Source: Chloromonas sp. AAM2 (Eukaryota > Chlorophyta > Chlorophyceae > Chlamydomonadales > Chlamydomonadaceae). Taken from it: a stretch of 64,000 nucleotides of DNA. The notes beneath the pieces were generated by a model that made no database searches, had not been told where the DNA came from, and was given only the letters and a program-made list of their open reading frames with translations. The stretch's first letter is position 1, and the number at the start of each line of letters is the position of its first letter. The DNA lies in NCBI GenBank assembly GCA_004335635.1, contig QAXH01001097.1, forward strand, positions 1 to 64,000, given 5' to 3'. This document shows, in pieces, positions 45,456 to 56,100 of the stretch. Position numbers and translations under genes: made by a program.

Positions 45456-45730
45456 GGCGCTTCTTCGCTCTGATCAGTGCGACTCCGGCATCTTGCTGAT
45501 GGCAATAGTGAAGCCGGGCTCACAATCAACAATGACACTGAGTCAGGCGCGCTCTGTGCACGAACAGTGTAGCCCTGTGCTGCACTCCAAGGAGGGTACG
45601 TAACCGGCCGCAACTGCCAAACCGAAAAGTCAGGCTTTTTTTACTTCTTTGCCCTTTCGGACCGCGAAAGGTTTGCGACATCTCTCGTAAATATTACCTT
45701 CTGCCACTCGACTTTTATTTGAAGGCTAAC
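45456..45730. promoter_or_regulatory. Bidirectional promoter region, UTP10 / DUF3598 gene
   Basis: Only 275 bp separates the two divergent start codons, so both 5' UTRs and core promoters must share it. No TATA box is evident. Confidence 0.6.
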
Positions 45731-48313
45731 ATGATGCAGTCTCGTTCATCTTCAGTGCGAACGCACGCGCGAACCTTGGCATCCCGTGCCCGCATCTGCC
45801 CTCGTCGCCCAGTGCTGGCACGAAGCGCTAGTACGTCACAGACAACTGCAGCCTCCCCTCCTGTCCTGATCCACCACCCGGCGTGGGTAAACTTCGTTGC
45901 AAATTTCACAGGTTAGTTGGAGCAACTTCCCTGTTGCTGAGCAACTGCACTCAGAACGCTTGAGTTGCCCTTTGATGCATATGCGCATATGCTCTGGGAT
46001 AGCCTAGGCCTGACGTACAGGCTCTTGCTGCCAGGTGACAACCAGGTAGCAACTTGCAATAATGCAGGGGAGTGGGAGGGCGTGACAGCCACATTTTCTG
46101 CCACTGGAGAGCCTCAACTGTTGGAGGAACGCTTTGTGCCAAGTGTGAGTTACCAACGCCACAACACTCCTTGCTGCTGCCCAGATCCAAGGATCAGTAT
46201 TGCAACCTTGGGTCATTCAAAACTCCAGCAAGCCCTGGCCCTGCATGCTTCCTCAATGGCACTCTCTGCTGCATACCCAACGATTGCACACCATCCTGCT
46301 GTGTGCAGGCATTCCGCGAATGGGATGTCAAACTTTTCGACTGGCAGAGCACTTGCTCATCCTTGGCACGCCCTGAGGACATTAAGAATCAGGTGACTCT
46401 AGTCTGCCGCCGCATGATGCCCACTGTGGGCTGCGAGGCAGATGCCGTTGCCTTCACGGAAGAGGCTGTTGAGGACGGCTGGCTTGCAGCGTTCGCACCA
46501 GATGGCAGCTACATCCAAGGTGTGTGTATGCTTTTGCCTTTTCTTCGGCAATTGGCACGGCACTAGTCCAATGCAGAGTATGATGCAGCCTAATGCGTGA
46601 TCGCATACTTGCATGCTTCTTGCGCTGGTCATGTCAGCCCCGCAGACTTGAGTCCAGGTAGCCATCTGTCATGTAATCCCTTGACTGTCATCTGATTCCC
46701 CTGCGTCTGCTCGCTTACCGCAGGACCCCGTCAGCTGCCAACTGACGGCAACAAGGCCACTGTGGAGATGGGCCTGACGGTGTCTCTGCCTGAGCCCGAG
46801 CAGCCGGACCTGATCTCTCAGCTGCTCAGCTCGGCGGGCTCCGAGGCGTCCATGTCCGGCGGCTCCGCTGACGACGAGGCCGGCCCCAAGGGCCGCACAG
46901 TGCGCATGCGGGTGCAGCAGCACCTGATTAAGGAAGAGAAGACTGGGGCGTGGCGACTGAACAAGGTGTGGCTACTCGAACAAGGGCATGCACGCATGCT
47001 GGTGATGAGAAGCGCATGAGCTGCCAATTGATCTCAAATTGATTGAGCACTTGAACTGGCGAAGAATTGACGGTTGCGTTGCCTTGTACGACCTTGTTGT
47101 CGCCTTGTTGACAGCCCCTGTTTACAGCCAGGTCGACAGTCACAGGCATTCACCTTGTCTCAGCCTGATGGTGCCATGTTGCCAACCCTGATGCTGTCTA
47201 CAGCTTCTAATGTACGCCCAATCAGACGTTGTGCCACAACATATCTGGGTGGTGTGAAACGTATGGAATTCCATTTAGTTGCCTTTCGCCAAAGCTGCTC
47301 AATGCATGCTCCTGTCCAAGGTCATTGACCCACTTTAACTTAACCACTCAATGGATTGATGTGCACCATTTCTGGACTAACTTCAGCTCAATCTGTCCTT
47401 TCAGATTGACGTGCACCATGAGCGCTGGGACTCTGAGTACCGCGGCCTGAAGGAGCTGTGCGGGTGCGGTGGCGGCATGCCCCCCTTTGCCCAGCAGCCC
47501 GCAGTGGACCCCGAACTGGTGCTGCCGGCCAGGGGCCCTGCGGAGTGGGACAAGGCGTGGTCGCAGCCGGGAGCCCTGGCCACCGAGTACCACGCAGGCA
47601 CCAAGTGAGTTGTTGTTGTTGTTGTTGTTGCTCGCATGGCCTTCAGTCCGGTACAAAGCGAGTAAAGAGCGATAGCATGCCCTAGACCCGGGTAGGCTAG
47701 TAAGCATGCACTGTACCAAGCATAGGCTCATGCGTCCACTGCATTGGCCTCTGCACCACACGCCATGTTGAGTTCTAACAGAATGCATACATCAGCAAGC
47801 CTCCAGAGTGAGTGGCCCTGGCTCAAGCAGCAGCTGACTCGACGGCCATGCCAACTCTGGTGGCAGGGCTTGTCAAGCTATCTGCATGCGCTCTGCAATC
47901 ACTTACCGATCCTTTGCAACGTGGGCTTGTGTTCCCCTCATGCACATCGGTATGTCAGTGTAGAATCCAGCTCCTAAACTTAACGGCTGCCAACAACTGC
48001 TTGAACCTTGCTTACTACTTAACAAGGATGAACGCTGACTGCCTGCAGGACGCCATTTGAAAACGGCGAGCTCGTGCGCCTGCCGCTCGGCCTGTGGCTG
48101 CGCATCACCTGCCAGAGTGCAGCTGACCTGCAGCTGGAGGTGGGCGCCCTGCTGCGGCCAGCCGGCCAGCTGCAGCCAGGCTCCTCACAGACCTCAGCCA
48201 CCGTGGCCCTGTGCGCATTCCGTGATGGGGATCTCGTGCAGGCAGTGGTGGGCAAGCAATCAAAGCAGGAGGATGTGACGGGCAGCCTCTTCAGCCCAGT
48301 CGGCTCGCTGTAG
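45731..48313 (+). CDS. Plastid-targeted DUF3598-like (lipocalin-fold) protein
   Basis: Six exons, all in phase: 45731-45911, 46068-46144, 46309-46519, 46724-46965, 47405-47604, 48049-48313; 391 aa. The first 35 residues are rich in Ser, Arg and Ala without acids (MMQSRSSSVRTHARTLASRA), typical of an algal chloroplast transit peptide. The mature part begins HPAWVNFVANFTGEWEGVTA, followed by paired beta-rich segments (AFREWDVKLFDWQST; VHHERWDSEYRGLKELCGC; LVRLPLGLWLRITC). The opening W-x-N-F...G-x-W-x-G and the duplicated beta layout resemble DUF3598 proteins of cyanobacteria and plastids, possibly lipid or pigment binding. The gene is secure; the family call is moderate and the function unknown. 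Confidence 0.6.
47605..47632. repeat. GTT microsatellite
   Basis: (GTT)n run starting at the donor of the exon ending 47604; intronic. Confidence 0.8.
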
Positions 48314-48798
48314 AATGCATGGTATTCTCACAATCGAGGATTGCACACTTAAAGCAAGGCTGCTGAAGATGGCAACTGAAGAAGTAGATACTGGTTGTTG
48401 ATCGAGCAGAGATTTGCTGTGAATAGCTGGTTGAAAGGGAACGGCAGGCAACACAGTGCCAGCTGCCTGAGAGTACATTATCTGGCAAGACGACATAAAG
48501 AGCGTTTTGAGGCTAAAAAGTGAGGTCACTGAAGCGTGGCGAGTAAATGCCCCCAGCGAGTGTTGCCCCAGGCGTGCATGCGGTTTGTGTTGCATCTCGA
48601 GATATAGTATGAGCCAGAATAGTAGTGAAATAGCTCAGTTTTCTTTGAGCACATGAGAGCAAGGCAATCCGTAGAGCTGTGCAGGTTTTCCTGCTTGTAG
48701 ACTCACAGCTTTGCGTGTGATAGAGTTTATTCGCCATTCTTGGGTTTGCCAGGGAACGCTGCCTTACACAGGCTGATATCTGACCGGTCACATGCCAA

Positions 48799-48803
48799 TG
48801 TAA
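48799..48803 (+). promoter_or_regulatory. Candidate TGTAA polyadenylation signal (DUF3598-like gene)
   Basis: TGTAA about 490 nt after the stop codon at 48313. Confidence 0.35.
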
Positions 48804-48973
48804 CCTTGTAGGCAAGGCAGTGTTGTCGCTTTCGTGTGGCTGGTATTTGTTTGGCACTTGGCCTTCGGGCATTGCCGGGAGGATGAGAAGACCGGCAGGA
48901 TGTGTTGAGTGGTGAAGGCCCACTTCAGGTGCTCAGTCCACGTGATTGTATGATCGTGACCTAAAACAAGGAT

Positions 48974-48992
48974 GGTTGCCAGTTCTGGGACA
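48974..48992 (-). repeat. Dispersed motif, copy 8
   Basis: Reverse-orientation core (GGTTGCCAGTTCTGGGACA), without the A run. Confidence 0.6.
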
Positions 48993-49242
48993 ACTTCATT
49001 CATGAAACATATGAAACGGTCCTGTGATGCTTGCATGTATCAATCCTTGTTCCCAACTTGTCCAGCTCGCACTCTTGGTGATGGGTTGAATTCGATTCTT
49101 ATCAGTTTAGTTTGGTGCTTGAGCACAAGCACAAGGTTTCTATTAGTCCCTTCCTGTCCGTTCCGTTCTGTTCAGGGTCAGCACGATGATGGCGTGGGGG
49201 CAAATGGAGTAAACTGACCTGGGATAGGGCTGCTAGGTAGAC

Positions 49243-49247
49243 TTACA
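49243..49247 (-). promoter_or_regulatory. Candidate TGTAA polyadenylation signal (49.6-kb gene)
   Basis: TTACA on the plus strand, about 390 nt past the stop of the minus-strand gene. Confidence 0.3.
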
Positions 49248-49400
49248 GACATGCAGACCCAGGCACACTCAAACGCACATTTTCAACTTGATGCATTTGT
49301 CTTGTTAAAAGAAGACCAGTGCATCCAGGCCAATGCATAAACCCTGTGAACTCCTGGCACACAACGCCTACAGGGAGGCCGGGAGAAGTTCTGGGCGTTT

Positions 49401-49510
49401 GATATACTCCATGAGTTGCATGAGTTTGCCTGCTGCATTCATGAAGTTCAGTTAGCAGTAGTCAGCATCCGACATCATTCACCAATGAACAGCAGCCATT
49501 CAGTTAACAA
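49401..49510 (-). ncRNA. Second copy of the UTP10 intron-7 structured element
   Basis: 104 of 110 positions match 42328-42437 at a constant offset of 7073 bp. The stem is kept by the T49438-A49489 pair. The copy has a better box-C-like ATGATGT and an extra CTGA on the minus strand. It lies, in the same sense, in the inferred 3' UTR of the gene ending at 49640. Confidence 0.5.
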
Positions 49511-49639
49511 TTGCAGGTTTAAACTTCCGGGGTCAGTTGAGCCGGTGTGTGCAAACCCACCCCGGCTCAACTGACTGTGTGCCAACACAGCGGCAAGGGG
49601 TTCAGCTGCCCCCAACCGCATGTCGTCCACAGAGCAGCG

Positions 49640-51624
49640 TCACAGAGCAGCGTCTGCTAGCACCTCGCATGACTGCTGTAGCTCGGATTGCGTCCACACC
49701 AACAGCGGCCCCCACTGCTGACCCTGCGCCAGAGCCGCCCACAGGCGGCTCACCAACTGCTCGCACCCATCACGCTCTTCACTAGTTCGCTCTTTGATGG
49801 TGCGAGTCGTCTCCCCAGCGTATGCTATGCACACGAAGCTGTTCGGCTGAGGCTGTGGCATGCAGAGTGCCAAATGACAGCGCCCATGCCAGGACTCCAG
49901 ACAATACAAAGACTTTGCTCAAGAGAGTGAAGCAACTGGAACACTTGGTGGCGACTTACATAGACGTACCGGTCAGGATGGGTCACACAAATGCCTAATA
50001 GGAAGTAAGGCTCAGAATGGTAATAGGAAGTAAGGCTCAAAATGTGGCATTATGCCAACCCTGTCACTTGCAGCATACTCGGGAGGGTAGGCTTTGAAGA
50101 ATCCAGAGTAGTTCTCTTCGCAGTCACACATGGCGAGCTGCAGGCAAAAAGACGGGCGGTGTGCTCTCATCCAGTGGGGGAATGCATGCAGGTGAACACA
50201 TGAACACTGTGTCACCACCTTCCCACGAATTTGTACGGGCCCTTGTCGCAAGACCAGCCAAACTTTGCCAGCAAGTTCTCGGCGACAGGTACAACCTTGT
50301 AACTTGTGATGCGAACACCCCATGCGCGACAGCTGCAGATCACGCAGGGGTCAAGAGCAATGGTTGCTGACTCTGCCAATGTCGGCTCGCTCTGCGACTC
50401 ACAAACTATAGTGCACACGGACCTGCTCAGCTACAATGCGGAAATCCTTGTCTGACAGGGTGACAGGGGCGCCAGCAGCCTTGAGGGTGTCAGAAGGTCC
50501 ACCACAGTCCACCGCTGCGCAGTGGCGGGAGCATCGGTCGCGCTGCCCTGTGGTGGACCAGCGCGTGCGGCACCAGAGCCAGCAATGCCGCTGCCAGAGC
50601 AGTTGGCCTGCATGGCGCCTTTGTCTGCACCAGAGCCAGCGCTGCCGTTGCTGGAGGGGGCCTTGCTGCCTGGCAGTGCGCCTGCTGCGGTGCCTGCACA
50701 GCAAAAAAAACAATGGGGCTCAAAATTGAAGGCACCACCTTCCTGGTTTTGCTTGAACCCGGGCGGAGCTGGAGACTTCTAGTGCTGTCACTTTGCCAGA
50801 AGACCCTGACGAAGCTCACTCACCAGGCTTGGGGTCCAGCACTGCATTACGTAGCGACACAGCTGCTGGGACTGGATCAAGGACTGGCATCACAAGTGGA
50901 GCCGATACTGGCGCGGGCGCCCCCGCGTCTGTCTGTACATCCTCGTCCTCGCCTGCCATCTCCACCTCGGAAACCTACAAAGGATACATGCGACAACACA
51001 ACACACCATGTCATGCCAATTGCTGAGCGAGAGAATGGTGTGGGGGAGGTGAGGATTGTAAAACTTCGCAACTGGCAAGGTTTATGGTGGAGACACTCAT
51101 GGTCAAGGCTGGTGCGGACTGCCACCATGTATTGGTGTGCAAACCCAATACCATTGCGCAAGAGAGGCTGGGGTAACCCCTCCATTTCCACGATTAAATG
51201 GATCAATTCATGGAAAGTATCCATGCAAATCAAAAGAACCAGGCATCCCCATTTGTCTTTCGACACTGTAGTTCCTTTCTCCTGGTTAGAAGTGGCAATG
51301 CACCGTCTACCACAACACGCGTGTTCACCCCGCTGTTGACCCCCGCCATGTGCGAATGACACATATACACATACACATGTTTTGCTGACACACAATGGTT
51401 CCTGATGGTATTACAGACCTATTCACACAAACTGTCCCAGAACTGGCAAACTTCTTTTTTTGATGTGCACACTTCTTTTTTTAATGTAACACACCAAGAT
51501 AAAAAAAACCATCAAACAACAACTCAGCTAGCACACCAGTGGCCCTCGCATGGACCGCATTATGCAACATGCACAGCACCAGGCGTAGAGGCAAAGGCCT
51601 ACCCACCTCAAGCCCCTCTATCAT
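49640..51624 (-). CDS. Unidentified multi-exon gene
   Basis: Tentative exons in transcript order: 51607-51624, 50824-50974, 50513-50693, 50227-50332, 50060-50137, 49640-49852; phases agree and give about 248 aa. The N-terminal half is acidic, then Gly/Ala/Ser-rich low complexity. The second half has a compact, globular look: GVRITSYKVVPVAENLLAKF, then a Cys-containing CDCEENYSGFFKAYPPEYAA, then FVCIAYAGETTRTIKERT and a Trp-rich helical tail. I do not recognise a family. The donor at 50513 and the donor after 50227 are the weakest calls. An alternative frame there (TLKAAGAPVTLSDKDF) suggests the third exon may be modelled differently. Confidence 0.4.
51433..51461 (+). repeat. Dispersed motif, copy 9
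   Basis: Best-preserved copy: full 20-nt core, then TTC and a T7 run. In the first intron of the 49.6-kb gene. Confidence 0.7.
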
Positions 51625-52794
51625 AGAGTCTATGCGCCAACCAAACCAGATGTGAATGTGACCGTTTTGTTAGTTGAACATTGTTAGTTTAACATTTTGT
51701 GAGGAGTGGTTAGTGTAGATGGTGGTTGATAGATTGTTCTGGACGACGCGCCCTTGCTCTTGCCGTCTCTTGCTGCCCAGGTAAGCCAGGATGTGGCTTA
51801 TGTGCACGCATGTTGCCATCCAAAAGCAAGTGTGCCCACCGGCATCGCTACCGCAAGTGCTATCAGGGCCTACGTATCCCAGAGCCACCACACCGCAACT
51901 GCATCAACAGTCGTGCGTTGTGTTCAGGATGGGATTTCCGTTGCAGGGCAGCCAATCACGGCGCTGCTTGGCATCAATCCACGCAAACAGAAGGTGCACG
52001 TCGCTGCATGGCGCCACAATCCTCAATCTTGCTGAACGTCTTCCCGACCTGCTGCTGTAGGTCTGCACCTACCCGCATCAGATCACTACCCACAGAAGCG
52101 CAGTGCTTCAAGGTATGCTCCTGTGGTATACATGCAGTTTGCGTTGCATGCCAGGGCGGCAAAGGCCAAGTCCTGATACAAGGCTGTGTAGAAAAGAAGA
52201 CGCCGGTTGGCCTGTCCAATCCTTGTCCCGTCATTTCCTGTAGTGTTAAACGCTCATACCTAACCTTTCAAGTTTAGGGATGCATGCATGGATGGGTATT
52301 GAGTCTGTTTATCTAGGTGCCTGGGTGCCAACGCTCATTCATTCTCTCTCAATTGGATCCCAGTCATGTCAAGTCCCGTCAGTTTCAGAGACTACTGAAA
52401 GTAGACTGAGCCGTCAGGCCAATCCAACCGTGAAATCAATGGGTCTGCCCTTACTTTCCTGGCGCTGCCCTGACTATCACTTGTCTCCCACGCTGACGCC
52501 TTGCACGTCATGGGCTGTTTGCACAACCTTGACTGTGTCCCTAAATCTATCATCAATTGATCGTACTGAACTGCCAAAGGGGGTGAGGCAAGCCACCTGG
52601 TGCTCCAGCCAATCAGGTCTTGCTGACAGTTCTCAGTTGCTGAACGTTGTATGCCCCTGCCAGAGGTATCGCATTAAGTTGTGCTAGTCCGCTTCCTAGA
52701 ACGCGAGGCCGCGCCTTTCACTTTGTCGCGCCCTGCTCCATGCAATCGTTTCTATGGCTATGTCCACAGGGCTCAACCTTCTCCTCTCTTGGGA
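51625..52794. other. Intergenic region before the intronless ORF
   Basis: Contains a 94-codon open frame at 51754-52035 (TTG start) with some protein-like composition, but no spliced partner or recognised motif. Probably promoter regions of the divergent genes at 51624 (-) and 52795 (+). Confidence 0.35.
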
Positions 52795-53535
52795 ATGTCT
52801 ACGCTGTACGAGATGTGCTTCAATCAGTTGGTGTCGGGGGAGGCCACCGCCTCGCAGCTGGAGGAGCTGCCCCCACAGATGCTGCCGGAGATGCTGCGGA
52901 GCCTAGCAAAGCGCACAAAGGATGCGGAAGGGAAGCTGGAGAGCGCGGAAGCGAAGCTGGAGAGCGCGAACCGCGAGCTTGATGACTTGCTCCAGAATCG
53001 GTACGTCGTGAATCCCCCTCGAACGACAGATCGCGTTGGCGACGACATGTATGACCGCGTGGAGCGCGTCACTGCCAAATGGGCGGCCAACCCCAAGCGC
53101 TCTTACGCTGACTGGTCGACCCAGGACACCATGCACAAGGAGCTTCTGTGGAATGTTGCTATGTCAGCCTTTGAGTTCAAAGAGCAAACAAACGTCTTTT
53201 TCAGCTATAGACAACTTGCTTCAGCTGGTTGGAAGCCTTTTCACCACGTCATCAGTTCCGCAATGCTACTCTACCGGGTACTATGCTTGTTCCCAGCTAG
53301 TGTGGACGTTGACCACGATCGGTACAAGGTGCTGTGGATGTGTGGGGTGCAGCACATCGCTACCGGGGAAACAGTGCAATTCAGCGAGTGGAAGGCCGCC
53401 GCCATGATCAGCATGAGCAACCTGAAAACAGCCCCAAAGCAGTTCGAGGACGACGTGCTGGAGCTACTCAACCTCTTGTGCGATGCGCGATGCCCACACA
53501 CCTACGATGGCGCTGTGGCTGGCTGCGTAGCATGA
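52795..53535 (+). CDS. Intronless coiled-coil protein of unknown function
   Basis: Single open frame of 246 aa from the first in-frame ATG. It is unusual here because every neighbouring gene is intron-rich. Residues 1-35 (LYEMCFNQLV, LPPQMLPEMLRSL) have the spacing of an F-box/elongin-A-like or BC-box helix pair. Residues about 36-65 form a short coiled coil with an internal KLESAEAKLESA repeat. The C-terminal 170 residues are mixed alpha/beta with Trp and Cys, and I do not recognise them. No terminal repeats or transposase motifs are next to it. A retrocopy, a recently captured gene or an old intronless gene are all possible. Confidence 0.5.
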   Translation: MSTLYEMCFNQLVSGEATASQLEELPPQMLPEMLRSLAKRTKDAEGKLESAEAKLESANRELDDLLQNRYVVNPPRTTDRVGDDMYDRVERVTAKWAANPKRSYADWSTQDTMHKELLWNVAMSAFEFKEQTNVFFSYRQLASAGWKPFHHVISSAMLLYRVLCLFPASVDVDHDRYKVLWMCGVQHIATGETVQFSEWKAAAMISMSNLKTAPKQFEDDVLELLNLLCDARCPHTYDGAVAGCVA

Positions 53536-56100
53536 TGATCACACTGACGACGAGGTGAATACATCAGGGGTTGTCCATCATGATTGACGACGTCAGCATC
53601 AAGGATCATCTATCTGGGCGATTAGGTCTAGCACTGACATGATTTCGTTCTGACGCACAGTGATTCCGAGCTACGTTCTGTGAAGGGCCAGATCTCAGTG
53701 TCACTGAATGCTCAATGTCCACAATTGGTCAGGGCGTTGTTCAAGGCGTTGAAGTGTAGCTACGAGCTTCCCGAGCCATCCAGGTAATGCAGGTATCCAG
53801 CACGAGCTTGAGTGTTAGGCTTGTCGAATGGTGCAGAGATTCGGTGCTACACTTGAGCACAAGACCCTCGGAATAGATACATATGTACGATGCCGGCTAC
53901 CGGCTACCGTACATGAAACCTCCTAGGGAGCAAGCCAGAGGCGTACAGGCTCAAGGTGGTCAGGAGGGACATTTGTACGGAATGACCTAATGACAGAGAT
54001 CGCGAAAACATTCTTTTGTTGGTCCTTTAATCCTTTACCAGTTACCAAATGCACCAACTGAGAGTCGACTAGAGTTGGCCCGTTGCAGGCTTGCTGCAGT
54101 TAGTGACTGATCAAGGACCTTTCGAATCTAGTCCACATGTATTGGCGCTGTGCATCATGTGCATTCCATACGAGGCTATGGTGACCCGCTTCTTCCTCAA
54201 GGCGCTGGTGGATGATGCTGGTTGTGCCATTCTGTTCTGCAGCTTTAACTATGCGCGCTATCTTGTGAATAATCACAATTGTGCCACGACCAAGGTGAAG
54301 TTGCCATTATCAGTCCACTAGACCCGCTGCTCTCGTCTGATCAATCAGCGGCACTCAAACCTGGGCAACATGCCACGGACTGGCCGCCCCTGTTGATGGT
54401 GTGAGGTGTTTTTGCAATCAAGCAGCTTCGCCAACAGCCCAGTAACGAAGTGCACTGTCAACCTGTGCACGTCTGTATTGATACCTCAATACATTCGGTG
54501 TAACTTGAGCACTGGGTGACATAACGGCACAGTGCAAAACGAACAGCAAAGAGGCAGCGAATGCACACCAGTTAGCGTGGGTTGCTGATGCTGATGGTGT
54601 GGTGACCAAGCTAGCGGCAAATGCCAGACTTCAGTGGTTAACGCAAGGCCAACTAAATTTGCCCTTGACGTACAGATCCTGTCGCACAGACGGAGCCGGT
54701 CCACACAAGCACAACGCGAGTGGCATGCATGCAGCCAGGTGCAGTTTGACGCTTGCAGTCCACTCCTGAAGGGAAATTAAGGAGTTTCCTAGTTGCAGGT
54801 GTCGAGAACATTAATCTGTCTTTTTCTCTGCGGCAAAATAACCATATAGCCTTTGTGTGTTGAGTTTGGCTCATGCAATCGTTGGCAGAAGTTCCAGGCG
54901 CAAGATGTCTGGCAAATCTACGCAGAACAGAACACATACATGATGCGCCCTGACCATTTGTGTTTAAATCCTCACTGTTGTCAGAAAAGCTGAAGCAGCA
55001 CATACGCTTTGCAGCGCACCCTGCTGCACACGCCGCTGTAACCTACAAAATTGGAAACCAGCACAGCGCTGAACTGCCAGTATGCTGGTCTTCAAGCTAA
55101 CGTACAGGAGATAACTGTTCAGAACGTGCTCGTGCAAAGAGAAGCACTTGACTGACTGTGAAAACAACTTCTGCTCAGCATGCTACACCAACCCTAACCA
55201 GGCCTGTGCATGCACCTGCTCTTCTTGTCCCCAGGTGATCACTTTGGCCCACCATGCTGCATGTTACTGCTATGCCACAGGTCATGGACCGCCAAGTGCA
55301 TGTGACTGCTATGCCACAGGTCATGGACCGCCATGTGCATGTGACTGCTATGCCACAGGTCATGTGCATGTGACTGCTATGCCACAGGTCATGTGCATGT
55401 GACTGCTGTGCCACAGGTCATGGACCGCCATGTGCATGCACACCTGATTGCTCCATGCAAGCGCCTGCTCTGCACCCTACAGAAAGAAAGAAAAACGACT
55501 CAGCACCCATACACCCATGCACCAGCTTCAAGCTCAGCCTGCTACCCTACAAGCCCCTAAGCAGGTCTGAAATGGCACACCTATGTAAGGCCTTGGACCC
55601 GCCAGTTTCCTAGTTGTCTATGCCTAGCACTGCAATGGCACGTGCGCTTGCCCTCGTTGTGACCTCGCGAATCTGCCAATGCACAGCCAACGATTAAGCT
55701 GGACTGGAGGTTTACGCCCTCAGAAACACAAGCTGTGTTCAGCAGGAACACTAAGGTTACTCAGACAGCCATGAAGGCCGCCCACAAGCCACCATGGCTG
55801 GAACAGCACACTCACAAACGTGCCTAACTTCTGCTAACAATGGAGGTGTGGCTATCAATGAAGCTGTGGCCATCAATGAAGGTATGGCTATCAAGATGCG
55901 CAATGTAGCACAGTCCTGTCATTCATGACAGGATATTGCCCCACTCCTCTGGAAGTGAGCACACCCCGATTGGAACGGTGTGCCAACAGGGAACAGCAGC
56001 TGGTGCCAGCGTATACCAGCCGGCAACTTCAATGAAGGCCAAACAGATGCACCACCCGAGCCCAACTAAACGTCACCAACAAACACAAGAGAGTCGTGAC
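53536..56100. other. Gene-poor intergenic region with tandem repeats
   Basis: No convincing coding exon. A 76-codon frame at 54091-54321 is open but has no supporting features. The main structure is the repeat array at 55264-55440. The part next to 56101 should be the 3' UTR of the MBD gene. Confidence 0.4.
55264..55440. repeat. Tandem repeat array, 39-bp and shortened units
   Basis: Units of the form GTGACTGCTATGCCACAGGT plus CATGGACCGCCATGTGCAT. Two are full length, two lack the GGACCGCCATG part, and the last is full length again. This mosaic suggests unequal exchange or slippage. Confidence 0.85.

Larger units (their letters stand above)
48314..49639. other. Convergent intergenic region
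   Basis: 3' UTRs of the DUF3598-like gene (+) and the 49.6-kb gene (-), each with a candidate TGTAA signal, plus dispersed-motif copy 8 and the second copy of the structured element at 49401-49510. No coding exon seen. Confidence 0.45.

Noticed and set aside
49770..49850. AYAGETTRTIKER on the minus strand as a GIY-YIG nuclease motif
   Set aside because: The spacing and the catalytic Arg/Glu context of GIY-YIG are absent; only a superficial resemblance.
50513..50693. Alternative frame DTLKAAGAPVTLSDKDF as the true end of the third exon of the 49.6-kb gene
   Set aside because: Reaching that frame needs an intron of about 30 nt or a frameshift. The donor at 50512 gives consistent phases, though the alternative stays possible.
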